A DNA stretch of 64,000 bases from Lachnospiraceae bacterium (GCA_902363445.1 CABJAB010000001.1:186001-250000), one strand, 5' to 3'; shown: positions 33,905-44,559, counted from the stretch's first letter. The notes: generated from the sequence alone by a model not told the origin. Made by a program: numbers and translations.

Positions 33905-34864
33905 TTATTCGTCGCTGGGATTGAGCTCAAGTCCAAGCTCTTTCAGCTTGCCGAGAACTTCCTCCAGAGACTTGCGGCCCAGGTTCCTGACCTTCATCAT
34001 ATCTTCTGAAGTGCGGTTCGTCAGCTCCTCTACGGTATTGATGCCCGCGCGCTTCAGACAGTTGTAGGAACGGACAGAGAGCTCAAGCTCATCAATGTTC
34101 ATTTCTAAAACTTTCTCTTTTTCATTGTCTTCCTTCTCTACCATGACTTCCGCGGTCTTGGCATTTTCAGAAAGGTCAATGAACAGATTCAGATGTTCAC
34201 TCAGTACTTTAGCCGCGAGGCTTACCGCCTCATCGGGAGCCAGAGTGCCATTGGTGTATACGTCCAGAGTCAGCTTATCGAAATCGGTAATCTGACCTAC
34301 ACGAGTGTTCTCAACCGAGAGATTCACACGCTCAATGGGAGTGTAAATAGAATCAATCGCGATCACGCCAATGGGCAGATCCTCACTCTTGTTCTTATCC
34401 GCGCTCACATAGCCCCGGCCCTTGGTGATGGTCAGTTCCATGTACAGCTTGCAGTCGCTGCCGCCGCTCAGGGTGGCGATCACCTGCTCCGGATTGATCA
34501 CTTCAATATCCTGGTCAACCTGAATATCGGCGCCTGTTACAACGCCTTCCCCCTCGAACTCCACATAAGCCACTTTCGGCTCATTAGTCTCGCTGGTGTT
34601 CCGGATTGCCAGATTCTTCAGGTTCATAATAATCTCAGTCACATCTTCTTTAACACCCGGGATGGAACTGAATTCATGGAGGACACCGTCGATCTTCACC
34701 TGGCTGACCGCCGCTCCCGGCAGAGAAGACAGCATAATCCTTCTCAGGGAGTTGCCCAGAGTAGTGCCATATCCCCTCTCCAGAGGCTCGACAACGAATC
34801 TTCCATACTTCTTATCTTCTGAAATCTCAACAATTTCAATATTGGGTTTTTCAAAATCGAACAC
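33905..34864 (-). CDS. rpoA: RNA polymerase alpha subunit
   Basis: 319 residues, full length. The N-terminal dimerisation and assembly domain has [28 protein letters not shown], and the C-terminal domain has [22 protein letters not shown] and [11 protein letters not shown], the surface that contacts activators and UP elements. It starts with GTG at 34864 behind AAGGAGGG. Order rpsD-rpoA-rplQ is standard. Confidence 0.98.
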   Translation of the reverse strand: MFDFEKPNIEIVEISEDKKYGRFVVEPLERGYGTTLGNSLRRIMLSSLPGAAVSQVKIDGVLHEFSSIPGVKEDVTEIIMNLKNLAIRNTSETNEPKVAYVEFEGEGVVTGADIQVDQDIEVINPEQVIATLSGGSDCKLYMELTITKGRGYVSADKNKSEDLPIGVIAIDSIYTPIERVNLSVENTRVGQITDFDKLTLDVYTNGTLAPDEAVSLAAKVLSEHLNLFIDLSENAKTAEVMVEKEDNEKEKVLEMNIDELELSVRSYNCLKRAGINTVEELTNRTSEDMMKVRNLGRKSLEEVLGKLKELGLELNPSDE

Positions 34865-34933
34865 TATTAAGCCCTCCTTATGGGTATAAAGTTGAGGGCC
34901 GAAAAATTTCGGACACTCCTAATGTCTTTCGGA

Positions 34934-35527
34934 TTATTTGGAGTACAGCTCGACGATAAGCATTTCGTTAACCGGTACATCGATCATCTCTCTTGTAGGG
35001 AGCTGTTTGATCGTAACAGAGAGGTTCTCAGCATCCACATCGAGCCACTCCGGCACCAGCCTTCCGGCTGTCACATCCAGAACATCCTTGTATCTCTGGG
35101 AATCTTTTGCTTTTTCTTTAATAGTGATGACATCGCCTGCTTTTACCAGGAAAGACGGAATGTTCACACATCTGCCGTTTACCAGGACATGCTTGTGATC
35201 CACAATCTGTCTCGTTTCTTTTCTCGTTCTGCCGAGACCTGCTCTGAACAGTACGTTGTCCAGTCTGGACTCCAGCATGATAAGAAGGTTTTCACCAACC
35301 ATGCCGCTCATTCTCTCAGCTTTTGCATAGTAATTTCTAAAAGGCTTCTCTAACACACCATAAATGAATTTGGCTTTCTGCTTTTCGCGCAGCTGAAGGC
35401 CGTATTCGCTCATCTTCCTATTGGATCTCTTTAACTCTCTCGTTGATTTCTTATCTATTCCTAAATAAACCGGGTCAAGTCCAAGGGACCTGCATCTTTT
35501 AAGAACAGGAACTCTATCTACTGCCAC
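34934..35527 (-). CDS. rpsD: 30S ribosomal protein S4
   Basis: 197 residues. S4 N-terminal domain (VPVLKRCRSLGLDPVYLG ... YGLQLREKQKAKFIYGVLEKPFRNY) and S4 RNA-binding domain (LESRLDNVLFRAGLGRTRKETRQIV, HVLVNGRCVNIPSF). The N-terminal part lacks the four-Cys zinc site, so this is the zinc-free form. Starts with GTG at 35527 behind AGGAGG. Confidence 0.97.
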   Translation of the reverse strand: MAVDRVPVLKRCRSLGLDPVYLGIDKKSTRELKRSNRKMSEYGLQLREKQKAKFIYGVLEKPFRNYYAKAERMSGMVGENLLIMLESRLDNVLFRAGLGRTRKETRQIVDHKHVLVNGRCVNIPSFLVKAGDVITIKEKAKDSQRYKDVLDVTAGRLVPEWLDVDAENLSVTIKQLPTREMIDVPVNEMLIVELYSK

Positions 35528-35544
35528 TTTTCAGCACCTCCTAA

Positions 35545-35946
35545 TTAAACTCTTCTACGTTTGGGTGGACGGCATCCATTATGGGGAACCGGGGTTACGT
35601 CTTTGATACTGGTTACTTCCAGACCGCATGCCTGCAGTGCACGGATAGCAGCCTCACGACCTGATCCGGGGCCCTTTACCATTACGTCAACGGACTTCAA
35701 TCCATGTACCAGTGCTGCCTTCGTAGCAGTTTCTGCAGCCATCTGCGCTGCATATGGAGTAGATTTCCTTGAACCTCTAAATCCCAGACCGCCTGCACTA
35801 GCCCATGACAGAGCATTGCCCTGTGTATCTGTTAACGTTACGATGGTATTGTTAAAAGATGACTGGATGTGCGCTTGTCCGCGTTCAACGTTTTTCTTAA
35901 CACGCTTTTTTGTCACTTTCTTTGCAGTGGACACTTTTTTAGCCAT
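35545..35946 (-). CDS. rpsK: 30S ribosomal protein S11
   Basis: 133 residues, with [40 protein letters not shown], and the basic C-terminal [12 protein letters not shown] that lines the platform. It lies between rpsM and rpsD in standard alpha-operon order. The ribosome-binding site is weak (AGTAGG). Confidence 0.97.
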   Translation of the reverse strand: MAKKVSTAKKVTKKRVKKNVERGQAHIQSSFNNTIVTLTDTQGNALSWASAGGLGFRGSRKSTPYAAQMAAETATKAALVHGLKSVDVMVKGPGSGREAAIRALQACGLEVTSIKDVTPVPHNGCRPPKRRRV

Positions 35947-36026
35947 TTTAAACTAACCTACTTTCTTTTACTTGTTTACCTGTTACTTAATCAATGCAGT
36001 ATAAATACGCATTGTCAGCAGCCTGC

Positions 36027-36398
36027 TTATTTCTTCTTGTTCGCTACTGTCTTCCTGGGACCTTTTCTGGTCCTGGCGTTTGTCTTGGTCTTCTGACCGC
36101 GAACGGGCAGACCTCTCCTATGACGGATGCCTCTGTAACAGCCAATCTCCTGTAATCTCTTGATATTCATCGCCACTTCACGGCGGAGATCACCTTCTAC
36201 CAACTGGTGATCTGCCTCGATGGCGGATGAGATCCTCTTGACTTCTTCATCAGTCAGGTCTCTCACACGAGTATCAGGGTTTACATTGGCTTCTTTTAAG
36301 AGGCGGCTGGCACTAGTCCTACCGATCCCATAGATATAAGTCAATCCGATTTCAACGCGCTTTTCTCTTGGTAAATCGACACCTGAAATACGAGCCAT
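36027..36398 (-). CDS. rpsM: 30S ribosomal protein S13
   Basis: 123 residues: [24 protein letters not shown] at the N-terminus, [28 protein letters not shown] split over the C-terminus, ending in basic ANKKK. It contacts the head and tRNAs. ATG 36398 is 12 bases after GGAGG. Confidence 0.97.
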   Translation of the reverse strand: MARISGVDLPREKRVEIGLTYIYGIGRTSASRLLKEANVNPDTRVRDLTDEEVKRISSAIEADHQLVEGDLRREVAMNIKRLQEIGCYRGIRHRRGLPVRGQKTKTNARTRKGPRKTVANKKK

Positions 36399-36456
36399 GT
36401 GTGTATTACACCTCCATTGTTATTCTCATTACTGTTTCCATTTTTATTTAATCATC

Positions 36457-36483
36457 ATGAACAACCCTTCCGGGTGTGTTCAT
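36457..36483 (-). promoter_or_regulatory. Hairpin in the rpmJ-rpsM gap
   Basis: An imperfect inverted repeat, ATGAACAACCC with GGGTGTGTTCAT and a four-base loop, in the 148-base gap between rpmJ and rpsM. No U run follows it. Could be a processing or autoregulatory element of the alpha operon; the rest of the gap shows nothing recognisable. Confidence 0.45.
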
Positions 36484-36546
36484 AATGCAGCCGCACGATT
36501 TTAGTGGGTATACCGACACCGCAAATTAAAAACCTGCGCTCCCGTG

Positions 36547-36660
36547 TCAGCCCTGACGCTGTTTATGCTTCGGATTCTCACAAATAACCCTGACGCTGCC
36601 TTTTCTTTTAATAACCTTGCATTTCTCACAAATCGGTTTAACAGATGATCTTACTTTCAC
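36547..36660 (-). CDS. rpmJ: 50S ribosomal protein L36
   Basis: A 37-residue protein with GTG start at 36660: [20 protein letters not shown] followed by [17 protein letters not shown]. It has the CxxC...CxxxxH zinc pattern of the zinc-containing L36. GGAG lies ten bases upstream. Its place between infA and rpsM is standard. Confidence 0.96.
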   Translation of the reverse strand: MKVRSSVKPICEKCKVIKRKGSVRVICENPKHKQRQG

Positions 36661-36751
36661 AGGTTTACTCTCCTTTCACAAAAAAGTCCGCATATCATTA
36701 TAACACCTACCCCTATTAAAAGCAAGCGCAAATATGGGATTTTTTCCAATG

Positions 36752-36970
36752 TTACTTATCTCTCCAGATGATCCTTCCCTTGGACAGGTCATAAGGAGAC
36801 AGTTCCAAAGTAACTTTATCACCCGGCAAAATCCTGATGTAGTTCATACGAAGCTTACCGCTGATATGTGCCAGTACCTGATGTCCGTTTTCCAGTTCAA
36901 CCTGAAACATGGCATTGGGCAGTTTTTCAACTACGGTTCCTTCAATTTCAATAACGTCACTCTTTGACAT
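36752..36970 (-). CDS. infA: Translation initiation factor IF-1
   Basis: 72-residue OB-fold protein: [40 protein letters not shown], and [21 protein letters not shown] 36970 is seven bases after GGAGG. Normal length and position between the map region and rpmJ. Confidence 0.97.
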   Translation of the reverse strand: MSKSDVIEIEGTVVEKLPNAMFQVELENGHQVLAHISGKLRMNYIRILPGDKVTLELSPYDLSKGRIIWRDK

Positions 36971-36981
36971 CCCGTTACCTC

Positions 36982-37257
36982 CTACTTGGTGGGGACCTTG
37001 GCCTGATACAGCTTTATGGCCCGCTTCACGTCTTCATTCCTAACCGGCTTTCCGCCCCTTATAAGTTCTGCCAGCCGCTCATCCTGTGCATGAATGAACT
37101 GCAGATGCTTTTCCTTCTTCGGTTTGGCTTTTTCCAAAGTTCTTATCCTTCCATCGGCCAGCAGGTATTTCCCCTCCCGGTATCCGATGACGGCATACAG
37201 CTTTCCTTTGTCATGACCGGCTTTTGAAATGGCGAATCCGCCTGTTTCCTTCCTCAT
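36982..37257 (-). CDS. KOW-domain RNA-binding protein (L14e/L6e/L27e-like)
   Basis: 91 residues. The first 60 resemble the KOW domain of archaeal/eukaryotic L14e-type proteins seen in Clostridia: [42 protein letters not shown]. In Clostridia this small gene typically lies between map and infA as here. Its exact role in translation is not established. ATG 37257 has AGGCGG upstream; a GTG three codons earlier is in frame. It starts 12 bases after map. Confidence 0.87.
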   Translation of the reverse strand: MRKETGGFAISKAGHDKGKLYAVIGYREGKYLLADGRIRTLEKAKPKKEKHLQFIHAQDERLAELIRGGKPVRNEDVKRAIKLYQAKVPTK

Positions 37258-37269
37258 GTCCGGCACCGC

Positions 37270-38019
37270 CTACAGGGAAAGGATCTCCGGCTCCCCTTCG
37301 GTGATGAGAATCGTATTCTCATAATGAGCCGACAGAGAACCGTCTTCCGTGACCACGGTCCAGTCATCATCCGTCCAAGCCACATCGAAACGGCCGATAT
37401 TGACCATCGGTTCAATGGCCAAAGTCATACCGGGCCTGAGTCTTATGCCTCTTCTGCCCGTATCGAAATTGGGGATCTCCGGCGCCTCGTGCATTTCAGT
37501 TCCAATACCGTGTCCTACCAAGTCGCGGACAACGCCAAAGCCGAACTGTTCACAATACTTCTGCACCGCAGTTCCGATATCATTGATGTGATACCCGGGT
37601 CTGGCATATTTGATTCCTTCAAAGAAGCTCTGCTTCGTTACTTCAATGAGCTTTGCCGCCTCTTCGCTGATCTCTCCTACGCCGTAGGTCCTGGCTGCGT
37701 CTGACTGATAGCCCTTGTATATCAATCCCGTATCGAGGCTGACAATATCACCTTCGTGAATCACCCTGCTTCTGGTCGGGATCCCATGGACGACTTCGTC
37801 GTTGACGGATACACATACTGATGCGGGAAAACCGTTGTAATTCAGGAAAGACGGGATGCATCCGTAGCTTCTGATGATCTCTTCACAGATGCGGTCGACT
37901 TCCTTCGTTGTCATTCCCGCGTGGAGCGCTTTTTCAAGTTCTACATGGGTTTTGGCAAGGAGTCGCCCGGCTTCCCTCATCAGTTCGATTTCTCTTTCTG
38001 ATTTGATGGTAACTGCCAT
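37270..38019 (-). CDS. map: Methionine aminopeptidase, type I
   Basis: 249 residues; removes N-terminal Met from nascent proteins. Metal ligands appear in VSLDTGLIYKGYQSDAART (two Asp), GHGIGTEMHEAPEIPN (His), LAIEPMV (Glu) and SAHYENTILITE (Glu). ATG 38019 has AGGAG upstream and is two bases after adk, so they are coupled. Confidence 0.97.
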   Translation of the reverse strand: MAVTIKSEREIELMREAGRLLAKTHVELEKALHAGMTTKEVDRICEEIIRSYGCIPSFLNYNGFPASVCVSVNDEVVHGIPTRSRVIHEGDIVSLDTGLIYKGYQSDAARTYGVGEISEEAAKLIEVTKQSFFEGIKYARPGYHINDIGTAVQKYCEQFGFGVVRDLVGHGIGTEMHEAPEIPNFDTGRRGIRLRPGMTLAIEPMVNIGRFDVAWTDDDWTVVTEDGSLSAHYENTILITEGEPEILSL

Positions 38020-38021
38020 TG

Positions 38022-38666
38022 CTATTCTCCTAATATTCTGCAGATATCCGCGAAGACATCTTCCATATCCTCAGTGCCGTCCACTTCCGCCAGACAGCCC
38101 TTCCGGCTGTAATACTCCATAAGGGGCTGGGTCTGTTCATGGTACACGGCAAGACGTTTTGATACGGTCTCCGGCTTGTCGTCATCTCTCAGGATGAGCG
38201 CCTCTCCGCATCTGTCGCAGATTCCCTCTTTCGCAGCGGGAGCATGAACGATGTGATACGTTGCCCCGCAGCTTACACAGGCCCGCCTTCCAGACATCCG
38301 GCGGACGATATGGTCATCCGGCACTTCCACATTGATGGCATAGTCGATCCTCTGCCCCATGGAAGCGAGTACCTCATCCAGGTTTTCCGCCTGGGGAATG
38401 GTCCTCGGGAATCCGTCCAATACATAGCCGTTTTCACAATCCGGCTGTTTCACTCTGTCAGCGACCAGGTCGACCACCAATTCATCCGGAACGAGCGCGC
38501 CCTGATCCATATAAGCTTTCGCTTTTTTTCCAAGCTCCGTGCCATTCTTAATGTTGGCCCGGAAGATATCACCCGTGGATATGTGCGGAATCCGGTACCG
38601 ATCGGCAATCTTTTTCGCCTGTGTCCCTTTTCCTGCTCCAGGTGCTCCTAACATAATAAGTCTCAT
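38022..38666 (-). CDS. adk: Adenylate kinase
   Basis: 214 residues. P-loop GAPGAGKGT at residues 7-15, AMP-binding region STGDIFR and GFPRT, and a long LID domain with a four-Cys zinc site (CVSCGATYH and CDRCGEAL), as in Gram-positive enzymes. ATG 38666 is eight bases after GGAGG; six more upstream codons are open but not family-like. Confidence 0.97.
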   Translation of the reverse strand: MRLIMLGAPGAGKGTQAKKIADRYRIPHISTGDIFRANIKNGTELGKKAKAYMDQGALVPDELVVDLVADRVKQPDCENGYVLDGFPRTIPQAENLDEVLASMGQRIDYAINVEVPDDHIVRRMSGRRACVSCGATYHIVHAPAAKEGICDRCGEALILRDDDKPETVSKRLAVYHEQTQPLMEYYSRKGCLAEVDGTEDMEDVFADICRILGE

Positions 38667-38724
38667 ATCATTTCCCTCCGACAACTGGGCTCCGGCGTCT
38701 TTACAGTCTGCCGGAAGCTATACT

Positions 38725-38746
38725 GCAGCGGGAACATTCCCGCTGC
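38725..38746 (-). promoter_or_regulatory. Hairpin in the secY-adk gap
   Basis: A perfect inverted repeat, GCAGCGGGAA with TTCCCGCTGC, separated by two bases, directly after secY (stop at 38757) and 59 bases before adk. No U run follows, so it is more likely a processing or attenuation element than a full terminator. Confidence 0.6.
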
Positions 38747-38756
38747 GGCATACGGA

Positions 38757-40073
38757 TTAGTCGCTCAAGAAGCCCTTGTAGTATCTCACTAACATCAGGG
38801 ATTCCACCTGCTTCAGTGTTTCAAGGATGACACCCACGATAATGATGATGGATGTGCCTCCGAAGGACAGCTGGCCGATGTTGAAAAGGCCGGAGAACAG
38901 GATTGGAATAATGGCCACGACCGTGAGGCCGACTGCGCCGATGAATACAATATAATTAAGAATCCTGTTCAGATAGTCCGACGTAGGGCGTCCCGGGCGG
39001 ATGCCTGGAACAAAACCACCCTGCTTCTTCATGTTGTCCGCGATCTCAATCGGATTGAAGGTGATTGAGGTATAAAAATATGCAAAAGCAACGATCAATA
39101 GAATATAAACAATCATACCGATGCTTAAAATCGGGTCAGAGGGCCTGCACCAGTTGGAGGAGCTGAGTCCCAAAAGAATCCTGCCGCCAAAGGTGGAGTA
39201 GTCCACTGTGAAAAACTGTGCGATGACCACCGGAAAAGACATGAGGGAAGAAGCGAAGATCACCGGTATCACGCCGGCCGTATTCACTTTCATCGGAATG
39301 TTGCTGGACTGTCCGCCCACGAACTTCCGCCCCTGCATCTTCTTGGCGTACTGCACGGGAATTCTTCTTTCCCCGCCCTGGAGCATGACCACGAAGGCCA
39401 CCATAGCCAGAATGACGATCAGGATGATGACTGCGGAAAGCGCCGCTTTCGCCACAGACGTTCCTGACATGAACCGCTCGTAAAGCGCGGCAAAGTCATC
39501 CGGCAGCCCGGACAGGATATTGATCAGGAGGATAATGGAAATGCCGTTTCCAATCCCTTTTTCTGTTATTCTTTCTCCCAGCCACATGAGCATCGCACTG
39601 CCGGCTGTCATGGTCACGATAACAACAATGACATTGTACCAGTTATAGTTAATGATCAGGCCGGAGCGTCCAAATCCGATCGCCATGGCGGTAGACTCGA
39701 TAAGTGCGAGACCGACCGTCACGTATCTCGTGATCTTGGCTATGAACTTTCTTCCTTCTTCGCCTTCCTTCTGCATCTCTTCCAGCTTCGGAATCGCAAT
39801 GGTAAGGAGCTGGATGATGATGGAGGATGTGATATAAGGAGTAATGCTCAGTGCAAATACAGAGAGTTTCGTAAATGAGCCGCCGGTCATGGCGTCAAAA
39901 AAGTTAAATGCCGTGCCGGACTGGCTTGCAAACCAATCGGCAAAGTATGCCGTGTTAACACCCGGAACTGGCAGATGAGCGCCAATTCTCACTACAATTA
40001 AAATGAAGAATGTGTAAAGGATCCTCTTTCTGACTTCTTTTATTTTAAATGCATTCTGGAGTGTCTTCCACAT
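38757..40073 (-). CDS. secY: Preprotein translocase subunit SecY
   Basis: 438-residue channel of the Sec translocon with ten transmembrane helices. Hallmarks are RIGAHLPVPGVNTAYF, the plug and lateral gate regions, GERITEKGIGNGISIILLINI, QGGERRIPVQYAKKM and the C-terminal FKGFLSD-type YYKGFLSD. It begins one base after rplO, behind GAGGTGAT. Confidence 0.97.
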   Translation of the reverse strand: MWKTLQNAFKIKEVRKRILYTFFILIVVRIGAHLPVPGVNTAYFADWFASQSGTAFNFFDAMTGGSFTKLSVFALSITPYITSSIIIQLLTIAIPKLEEMQKEGEEGRKFIAKITRYVTVGLALIESTAMAIGFGRSGLIINYNWYNVIVVIVTMTAGSAMLMWLGERITEKGIGNGISIILLINILSGLPDDFAALYERFMSGTSVAKAALSAVIILIVILAMVAFVVMLQGGERRIPVQYAKKMQGRKFVGGQSSNIPMKVNTAGVIPVIFASSLMSFPVVIAQFFTVDYSTFGGRILLGLSSSNWCRPSDPILSIGMIVYILLIVAFAYFYTSITFNPIEIADNMKKQGGFVPGIRPGRPTSDYLNRILNYIVFIGAVGLTVVAIIPILFSGLFNIGQLSFGGTSIIIIVGVILETLKQVESLMLVRYYKGFLSD

Positions 40074-40074
40074 A

Positions 40075-40515
40075 TCAGATCACCTCTGCATTTCCACCAG
40101 CAGCTTCAATTTTTGCTTTTGCACCTTCACTAAATGCGTTCACCTTAACCGTAAGCTTTTTGGTTAACTCGCCGTTACCGAGAATCTTAACGCCGTCTCT
40201 GGGGTTCTTCACAATGCCGCTCTCGATTAAAGTCTCAACCGTAACGACCGCATCGTTGTCGAATCTCTCAAGGGCTTCTACGTTAATGCCCACGATCACT
40301 TTTGTATTCCTGTTTGTGAAGCCTCTCTTAGGAAGTCTTCTATATAAAGGCATCTGACCGCCTTCAAAACCAGGCCTGGGAGCTCCGGAACGTGCCTTCT
40401 GGCCTTTGTGTCCCTTACCTGCTGTCTTACCGTTGCCTGAACCGTGTCCACGGCCTTTTCTGAAAGCGTCGCTGTGCTTGGAGCCTTCAGCGGGTCTTAA
40501 ATTTGATAATTCCAT
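40075..40515 (-). CDS. rplO: 50S ribosomal protein L15
   Basis: 146 residues: [12 protein letters not shown], the Gly/Lys-rich [20 protein letters not shown] and [23 protein letters not shown] 40515 is eight bases after GGAGG; a GTG three codons upstream is less likely. Between rpmD and secY as usual. Confidence 0.97.
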   Translation of the reverse strand: MELSNLRPAEGSKHSDAFRKGRGHGSGNGKTAGKGHKGQKARSGAPRPGFEGGQMPLYRRLPKRGFTNRNTKVIVGINVEALERFDNDAVVTVETLIESGIVKNPRDGVKILGNGELTKKLTVKVNAFSEGAKAKIEAAGGNAEVI

Positions 40516-40536
40516 CTTGCGCACCTCCTCCTGGAA

Positions 40537-40719
40537 CTAGATTTCTTCTACTTTCACCAAGTGCCTTACATGCCAGATCATGCCTCTGACAGCTTCATTA
40601 TCCGGAAGCTCGACCGTCTTGTTCAGCTTTCTCAAACCAAGAGCTTCAACAGTCTTCTTATGCTTCGGAACAGCACCAATGGTAGATTTCACCAGTGTAA
40701 CTTTTAATTTCTCCGCCAT
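40537..40719 (-). CDS. rpmD: 50S ribosomal protein L30
   Basis: 60 residues, the usual length: KLKVTLVKSTIGAVPKHKKT, LGLRKLNKTVELPDN, and MIWHVRHLVKVEEI. AAAGGAGG upstream of ATG 40719. It lies between rpsE and rplO. Confidence 0.97.
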   Translation of the reverse strand: MAEKLKVTLVKSTIGAVPKHKKTVEALGLRKLNKTVELPDNEAVRGMIWHVRHLVKVEEI

Positions 40720-40733
40720 TTCAGTTTCCTCCT

Positions 40734-41243
40734 TTAGCCAATTAACTCTTCAACAGATTTGCCTCGGTTCTTGGCAACCTCTTCCGGAGTCTTTAAGCTC
40801 TTCAGGCCGGCCAGTGTAGCGAGAACGACGTTCTGCTTGTTGTTGGACCCAAGAGATTTTGTTCTGATATTCTTGATTCCTGCCATTTCCAGTACGTTAC
40901 GCGCAGGACCGCCTGCGATAACGCCGGTACCTTCAGGAGCTCTCTTCAGCAGTACAGATGCGCTGCCGAATTTACCGATGAAATCATGAGGGATGCTCTT
41001 GTTCTCGTCTACGGGAACCTCGATCATGTTCTTAACTGCATCTTCCTTGCCTTTACGGATAGCTTCCGGGATCTCCGTAGCTTTTCCCATGCCTGCACCC
41101 ACATGACCATTGCCGTCTCCGACAACGACCAAAGCGGTAAAACGCATGTTACGTCCACCTTTAACGGTTTTGGACACACGTTTGATCGCAACTACTTTAT
41201 CTGACAGCTCTAACTGACTGGCATCAATAATTGTACGTTTCAT
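40734..41243 (-). CDS. rpsE: 30S ribosomal protein S5
   Basis: 169 residues: [20 protein letters not shown], the double-stranded-RNA-binding-like fold with [20 protein letters not shown], and [18 protein letters not shown] 41243 has GAGGAGG upstream; the much longer open frame upstream overlaps rplR and is not part of the gene. Confidence 0.97.
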   Translation of the reverse strand: MKRTIIDASQLELSDKVVAIKRVSKTVKGGRNMRFTALVVVGDGNGHVGAGMGKATEIPEAIRKGKEDAVKNMIEVPVDENKSIPHDFIGKFGSASVLLKRAPEGTGVIAGGPARNVLEMAGIKNIRTKSLGSNNKQNVVLATLAGLKSLKTPEEVAKNRGKSVEELIG

Positions 41244-41259
41244 GTGTTCTCCTCCTCGA

Positions 41260-41628
41260 TTAGAATTCCAGACCAGCTTCACGAGCTGCATCTGCCAACG
41301 CCTGAACTTTGCCCTGATAGATGAATCCTCCTCTGTCGAATACGACAGTGGTGATACCCTTTTCCAGCGCTTTCTTTGCGATAACGGTTCCCAGGTGAGC
41401 GGCAGCTTCCACATTATTCGTCTTAGTGAGCTCAGCCTTTACATCCTTCTGCAAAGTAGATGCTGATACTAAAGTATTACCAACCGTATCATCAATAATC
41501 TGAGCGTACATATGATTATTACTTCTAAACACAGCCAGACGCGGTCTCTCAGCGGTTCCACTGAAACGATTGCGGATTTTTCTATGTTTATTACGACGGA
41601 CTTCCGTTCTTGATTCCTTGCTAATCAT
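41260..41628 (-). CDS. rplR: 50S ribosomal protein L18
   Basis: 122 residues: [42 protein letters not shown], and [26 protein letters not shown]. Binds 5S rRNA. ATG 41628 is preferred with GAGGAG eight bases upstream; a GTG three codons earlier is in frame. Confidence 0.97.
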   Translation of the reverse strand: MISKESRTEVRRNKHRKIRNRFSGTAERPRLAVFRSNNHMYAQIIDDTVGNTLVSASTLQKDVKAELTKTNNVEAAAHLGTVIAKKALEKGITTVVFDRGGFIYQGKVQALADAAREAGLEF

Positions 41629-41649
41629 TTTTGTCACTCCTCCTATTTA

Positions 41650-42192
41650 TTATTTTTTACCGGTCTTGCCAACTTTACGTCTGATCACTTCATCAGCATA
41701 CTTGATACCCTTGCCCTTATAAGGTTCAGGACGTCTCTTATCTCTGATCTCAGCAGCGTATTGGCCAACTTTTTCTTTATCGATACCCTTTACGATGATT
41801 TTATTCTGGCCGTCTACCGTAGACTCCAGACCTTCGGGATCTTCCATTTCAACCGGATGGGAGTAGCCCAGTGACAAAACAAGCTTCTTGCCCTGCTTCT
41901 GCGCCTTGTAACCAACACCGTTTACTTCAAGGGTTTTTTCATATCCTTCGGTAACACCGTGCACCATGTTGGCGAGCAGGCTTCTGGTCAAACCATGTAA
42001 AGATTTCATTTTCTTCAGATCATTCGGTCTTGCTACAACGATATTGCCGTCTTCCAGCTTAATCTCCATCTCTGTGGGAAGGACTCTCTCCAGAGTTCCT
42101 TTCGGTCCCTTTACTACTACTTTATTATTTTCTGCAATATCGACTGTTACTCCAGCCGGCACCGCGATTGGCATTCTTCCTATACGTGACAT
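41650..42192 (-). CDS. rplF: 50S ribosomal protein L6
   Basis: 180 residues: [15 protein letters not shown], internal duplicate domains, [20 protein letters not shown] and the C-terminal [20 protein letters not shown] signature. AAGGAGG upstream. The 123-base gap before it shows no clear element. Confidence 0.97.
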   Translation of the reverse strand: MSRIGRMPIAVPAGVTVDIAENNKVVVKGPKGTLERVLPTEMEIKLEDGNIVVARPNDLKKMKSLHGLTRSLLANMVHGVTEGYEKTLEVNGVGYKAQKQGKKLVLSLGYSHPVEMEDPEGLESTVDGQNKIIVKGIDKEKVGQYAAEIRDKRRPEPYKGKGIKYADEVIRRKVGKTGKK

Positions 42193-42315
42193 GCCCGTAC
42201 CTCCTTTATTATGGTTAATAGTTTCCGTTAATCGCGCGAGCAGACAGCCTGGATAAGCTGTTCACTCTTCACTATTAACTTAACTTCGGCTTAAATTCGC
42301 CAAGTGCCTGCATTC

Positions 42316-42717
42316 TTACCAGATAAACGCTAACACTTCGCCGCCGACATTCATCTCTCTCGCTTCTTTATCTGTCAGAACACCTTTATTGGTGGAGATG
42401 ATCGCGATTCCGAGACCGCCCAATACCTTGGGAAGCTCTTCTCTGCCTGCATAAACACGCAGTCCGGGCTTGGAGATTCTCTTCAGGCCGGTGATGATTT
42501 TTTCGTTCTTATCCTTGCCATATTTCAGTGTGGCACGGATGGTCTTGAAAGCGCCGTCCTCTACGAGGTCATACTTTGCAAGGTATCCTTCTTTCACCAA
42601 AATATCGGCAATCGCCACTTTCATTTTTGATGCAGGGATATCTACTGTATCGTGCTTTGCAGTATTTGCATTACGGATTCTAGTAAGCATATCTGCAATG
42701 GGATCGCTCATAGTCAT
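42316..42717 (-). CDS. rpsH: 30S ribosomal protein S8
   Basis: 133 residues: [50 protein letters not shown] split across the C-terminal domain, with [23 protein letters not shown] at the end. S8 is the known translational repressor of the spc operon in E. coli; whether that holds here is not shown. ATG 42717 follows AAGGAGG. Confidence 0.97.
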   Translation of the reverse strand: MTMSDPIADMLTRIRNANTAKHDTVDIPASKMKVAIADILVKEGYLAKYDLVEDGAFKTIRATLKYGKDKNEKIITGLKRISKPGLRVYAGREELPKVLGGLGIAIISTNKGVLTDKEAREMNVGGEVLAFIW

Positions 42718-42788
42718 TTTAATTTGCCTCCTTATTTAAATTTGCATCACTTGTATCTGGAGCATAAGCCTCGCCAAGTGTGGGATAT

Positions 42789-42974
42789 TTACCAGCTTGC
42801 TTTTTTCACTCCGGGAATCTGTCCTTTATATGCTAATTCACGGAAACAAATTCTGCAAATTCCGTATTTTCTCAGATATGCATGCGGACGGCCGCAGATT
42901 CTGCAGCGGCTGTACTCTCTTGAGGAGAACTTTGCCGGTCTCTGCTGTTTAATCTTCATTGAAGTTTTTGCCAT
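42789..42974 (-). CDS. rpsN: 30S ribosomal protein S14, zinc-binding type (type Z)
   Basis: 61 residues, the short zinc form. Four Cys in two CxxC pairs (CRICGRP and CRICFRE) with [11 protein letters not shown] between. AGGAGG upstream of ATG 42974. Sits between rplE and rpsH. Confidence 0.97.
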   Translation of the reverse strand: MAKTSMKIKQQRPAKFSSREYSRCRICGRPHAYLRKYGICRICFRELAYKGQIPGVKKASW

Positions 42975-42990
42975 TGGATCTTCCTCCTAC

Positions 42991-43530
42991 TTATTTAGAA
43001 AACGGCATATTGAATAATGTCAAAAGTTCACGAGCTTCCTCATCTGTTTTTGCCGTAGTAACAAAAATGATATCCATACCTCTTACTTTATCGACCTTAT
43101 CATATTCAATCTCAGGGAAAATCAGCTGCTCTTTAATGCCAAGCGCGAAGTTTCCCCTGCCGTCAAACGCGTTGGGGTTCACACCGCGGAAGTCACGTAC
43201 ACGGGGCAGTGCCAGATTCACAAGGCGGTCAACGAATTCATACATCCTCTCGCCTCTCAAGGTCACCTTGCAGCCGATGGGCATGCCTTCTCTGATCTTG
43301 AAGTTTGCAATAGATTTCTTTGCCTTTGTCAATACGGCTTTCTGACCTGCGATCGTTTCCATATCTTTAACGGCTGAATCAAGGATCTTGGCATTTTCTT
43401 TTGCCTCGCCAATTCCCATGTTGATCACGACTTTTTCAAGCTTCGGGATCTCCATGACGTTTTTATAGCCGAACTTCTTCATCATAGCGTCCTTGATCTC
43501 ACCTGTGTATAACTCTTTTAATCTACTCAA
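42991..43530 (-). CDS. rplE: 50S ribosomal protein L5
   Basis: 179 residues: [61 protein letters not shown] and a final [16 protein letters not shown]. Binds 5S rRNA. It uses a TTG start at 43530, eight bases after GGAGG. Confidence 0.97.
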   Translation of the reverse strand: MSRLKELYTGEIKDAMMKKFGYKNVMEIPKLEKVVINMGIGEAKENAKILDSAVKDMETIAGQKAVLTKAKKSIANFKIREGMPIGCKVTLRGERMYEFVDRLVNLALPRVRDFRGVNPNAFDGRGNFALGIKEQLIFPEIEYDKVDKVRGMDIIFVTTAKTDEEARELLTLFNMPFSK

Positions 43531-43550
43531 TTTCCTGACCTCCTTTCTGA

Positions 43551-43862
43551 TTAGTCTATCACTTCACCGGTTGACTTCGCAACGCGTACCTTTTTGCCGT
43601 CTTTTACGTCAAAACCGACTCTGGTTGCTTTGCCGTTGTGAAGGTACATAACGTTGGAAGCATCGATCGATCCCTCCATGTTGACGATTCCGCCCTGCTG
43701 ATTCTGCGCGCTGGGCTTGGTGTGCTTTGTGAGCATGTTCACGCCTTCCACAACCACACGGTTATTCTTTCTGTCAACGCTGATGACCTTGCCTTCTTTG
43801 TCTTTATCTTTACCGGCGATAACTTTAACCATATCGCCTTTCTTAATTTTCATGGTCGCCAT
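43551..43862 (-). CDS. rplX: 50S ribosomal protein L24
   Basis: 103 residues with an N-terminal KOW motif ([20 protein letters not shown]) then [21 protein letters not shown] and a basic C-terminal part. ATG 43862 follows AGGAGGTG; a second in-frame ATG lies three codons later. Confidence 0.97.
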   Translation of the reverse strand: MATMKIKKGDMVKVIAGKDKDKEGKVISVDRKNNRVVVEGVNMLTKHTKPSAQNQQGGIVNMEGSIDASNVMYLHNGKATRVGFDVKDGKKVRVAKSTGEVID

Positions 43863-43876
43863 TCCCCTGCACCTCC

Positions 43877-44245
43877 TTATAATACTTCGGGAGCCAGGGA
43901 GACAATCTTCATGAACTGTTTCTCTCTGAGCTCTCTTGCAACAGGTCCAAAGATACGGGTACCTCTGGGGGTCTTGTCATCTCTGATGATGACGGCAGCA
44001 TTTTCATCGAATCTGATATAAGAACCGTCTTTACGGCGGGTGCTGTTCACGGTACGTACCACTACAGCCTTGACTACATCACCCTTCTTTACAACACCGC
44101 CAGGTGTTGCATCTTTAACCGTAGCAACGATAACATCGCCAATACTTGCATATCTTCTGGTGGAACCGCCCATTACACGGATGCAGAGGAGTTCTTTAGC
44201 ACCAGTGTTGTCAGCCACCTTCAGTCTGGTTTCTTGCTGAATCAT
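43877..44245 (-). CDS. rplN: 50S ribosomal protein L14
   Basis: 122 residues, normal length: [62 protein letters not shown] and [27 protein letters not shown] upstream of ATG 44245. Confidence 0.98.
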   Translation of the reverse strand: MIQQETRLKVADNTGAKELLCIRVMGGSTRRYASIGDVIVATVKDATPGGVVKKGDVVKAVVVRTVNSTRRKDGSYIRFDENAAVIIRDDKTPRGTRIFGPVARELREKQFMKIVSLAPEVL

Positions 44246-44275
44246 GATAACTCTCCTTTCAGTCGGATCAAAAGC

Positions 44276-44530
44276 TTATTTTGCTTTATTGATAATCTCG
44301 ACAAGTCTCCATCTCTTATCCTTGGATAAAGGTCTCGTTTCCATAACCTTTACTGTATCGCCGACCGTGCACTCATTCTTTTCGTCATGTGCTTTCAGCT
44401 TATAAGTTCTTTTCACGATTTTGCCGTATAAAGGATGTTTTACATGGTCCTCGATCGCAACAACAACTGTCTTGTCCATTTTGTCGCTGACAACCTTGCC
44501 GGTACGGGTCTTTCTTAAATTTCTTTCCAC
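44276..44530 (-). CDS. rpsQ: 30S ribosomal protein S17
   Basis: 84 residues: [39 protein letters not shown] and [17 protein letters not shown] at 44530 is preferred, eight bases after AAAGGAG; an ATG six codons upstream is in frame but would place the ribosome-binding site inside the gene. Confidence 0.96.
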   Translation of the reverse strand: MERNLRKTRTGKVVSDKMDKTVVVAIEDHVKHPLYGKIVKRTYKLKAHDEKNECTVGDTVKVMETRPLSKDKRWRLVEIINKAK

Positions 44531-44559
44531 GGATGGTTCTCCTTTCATAGCGCTTATGA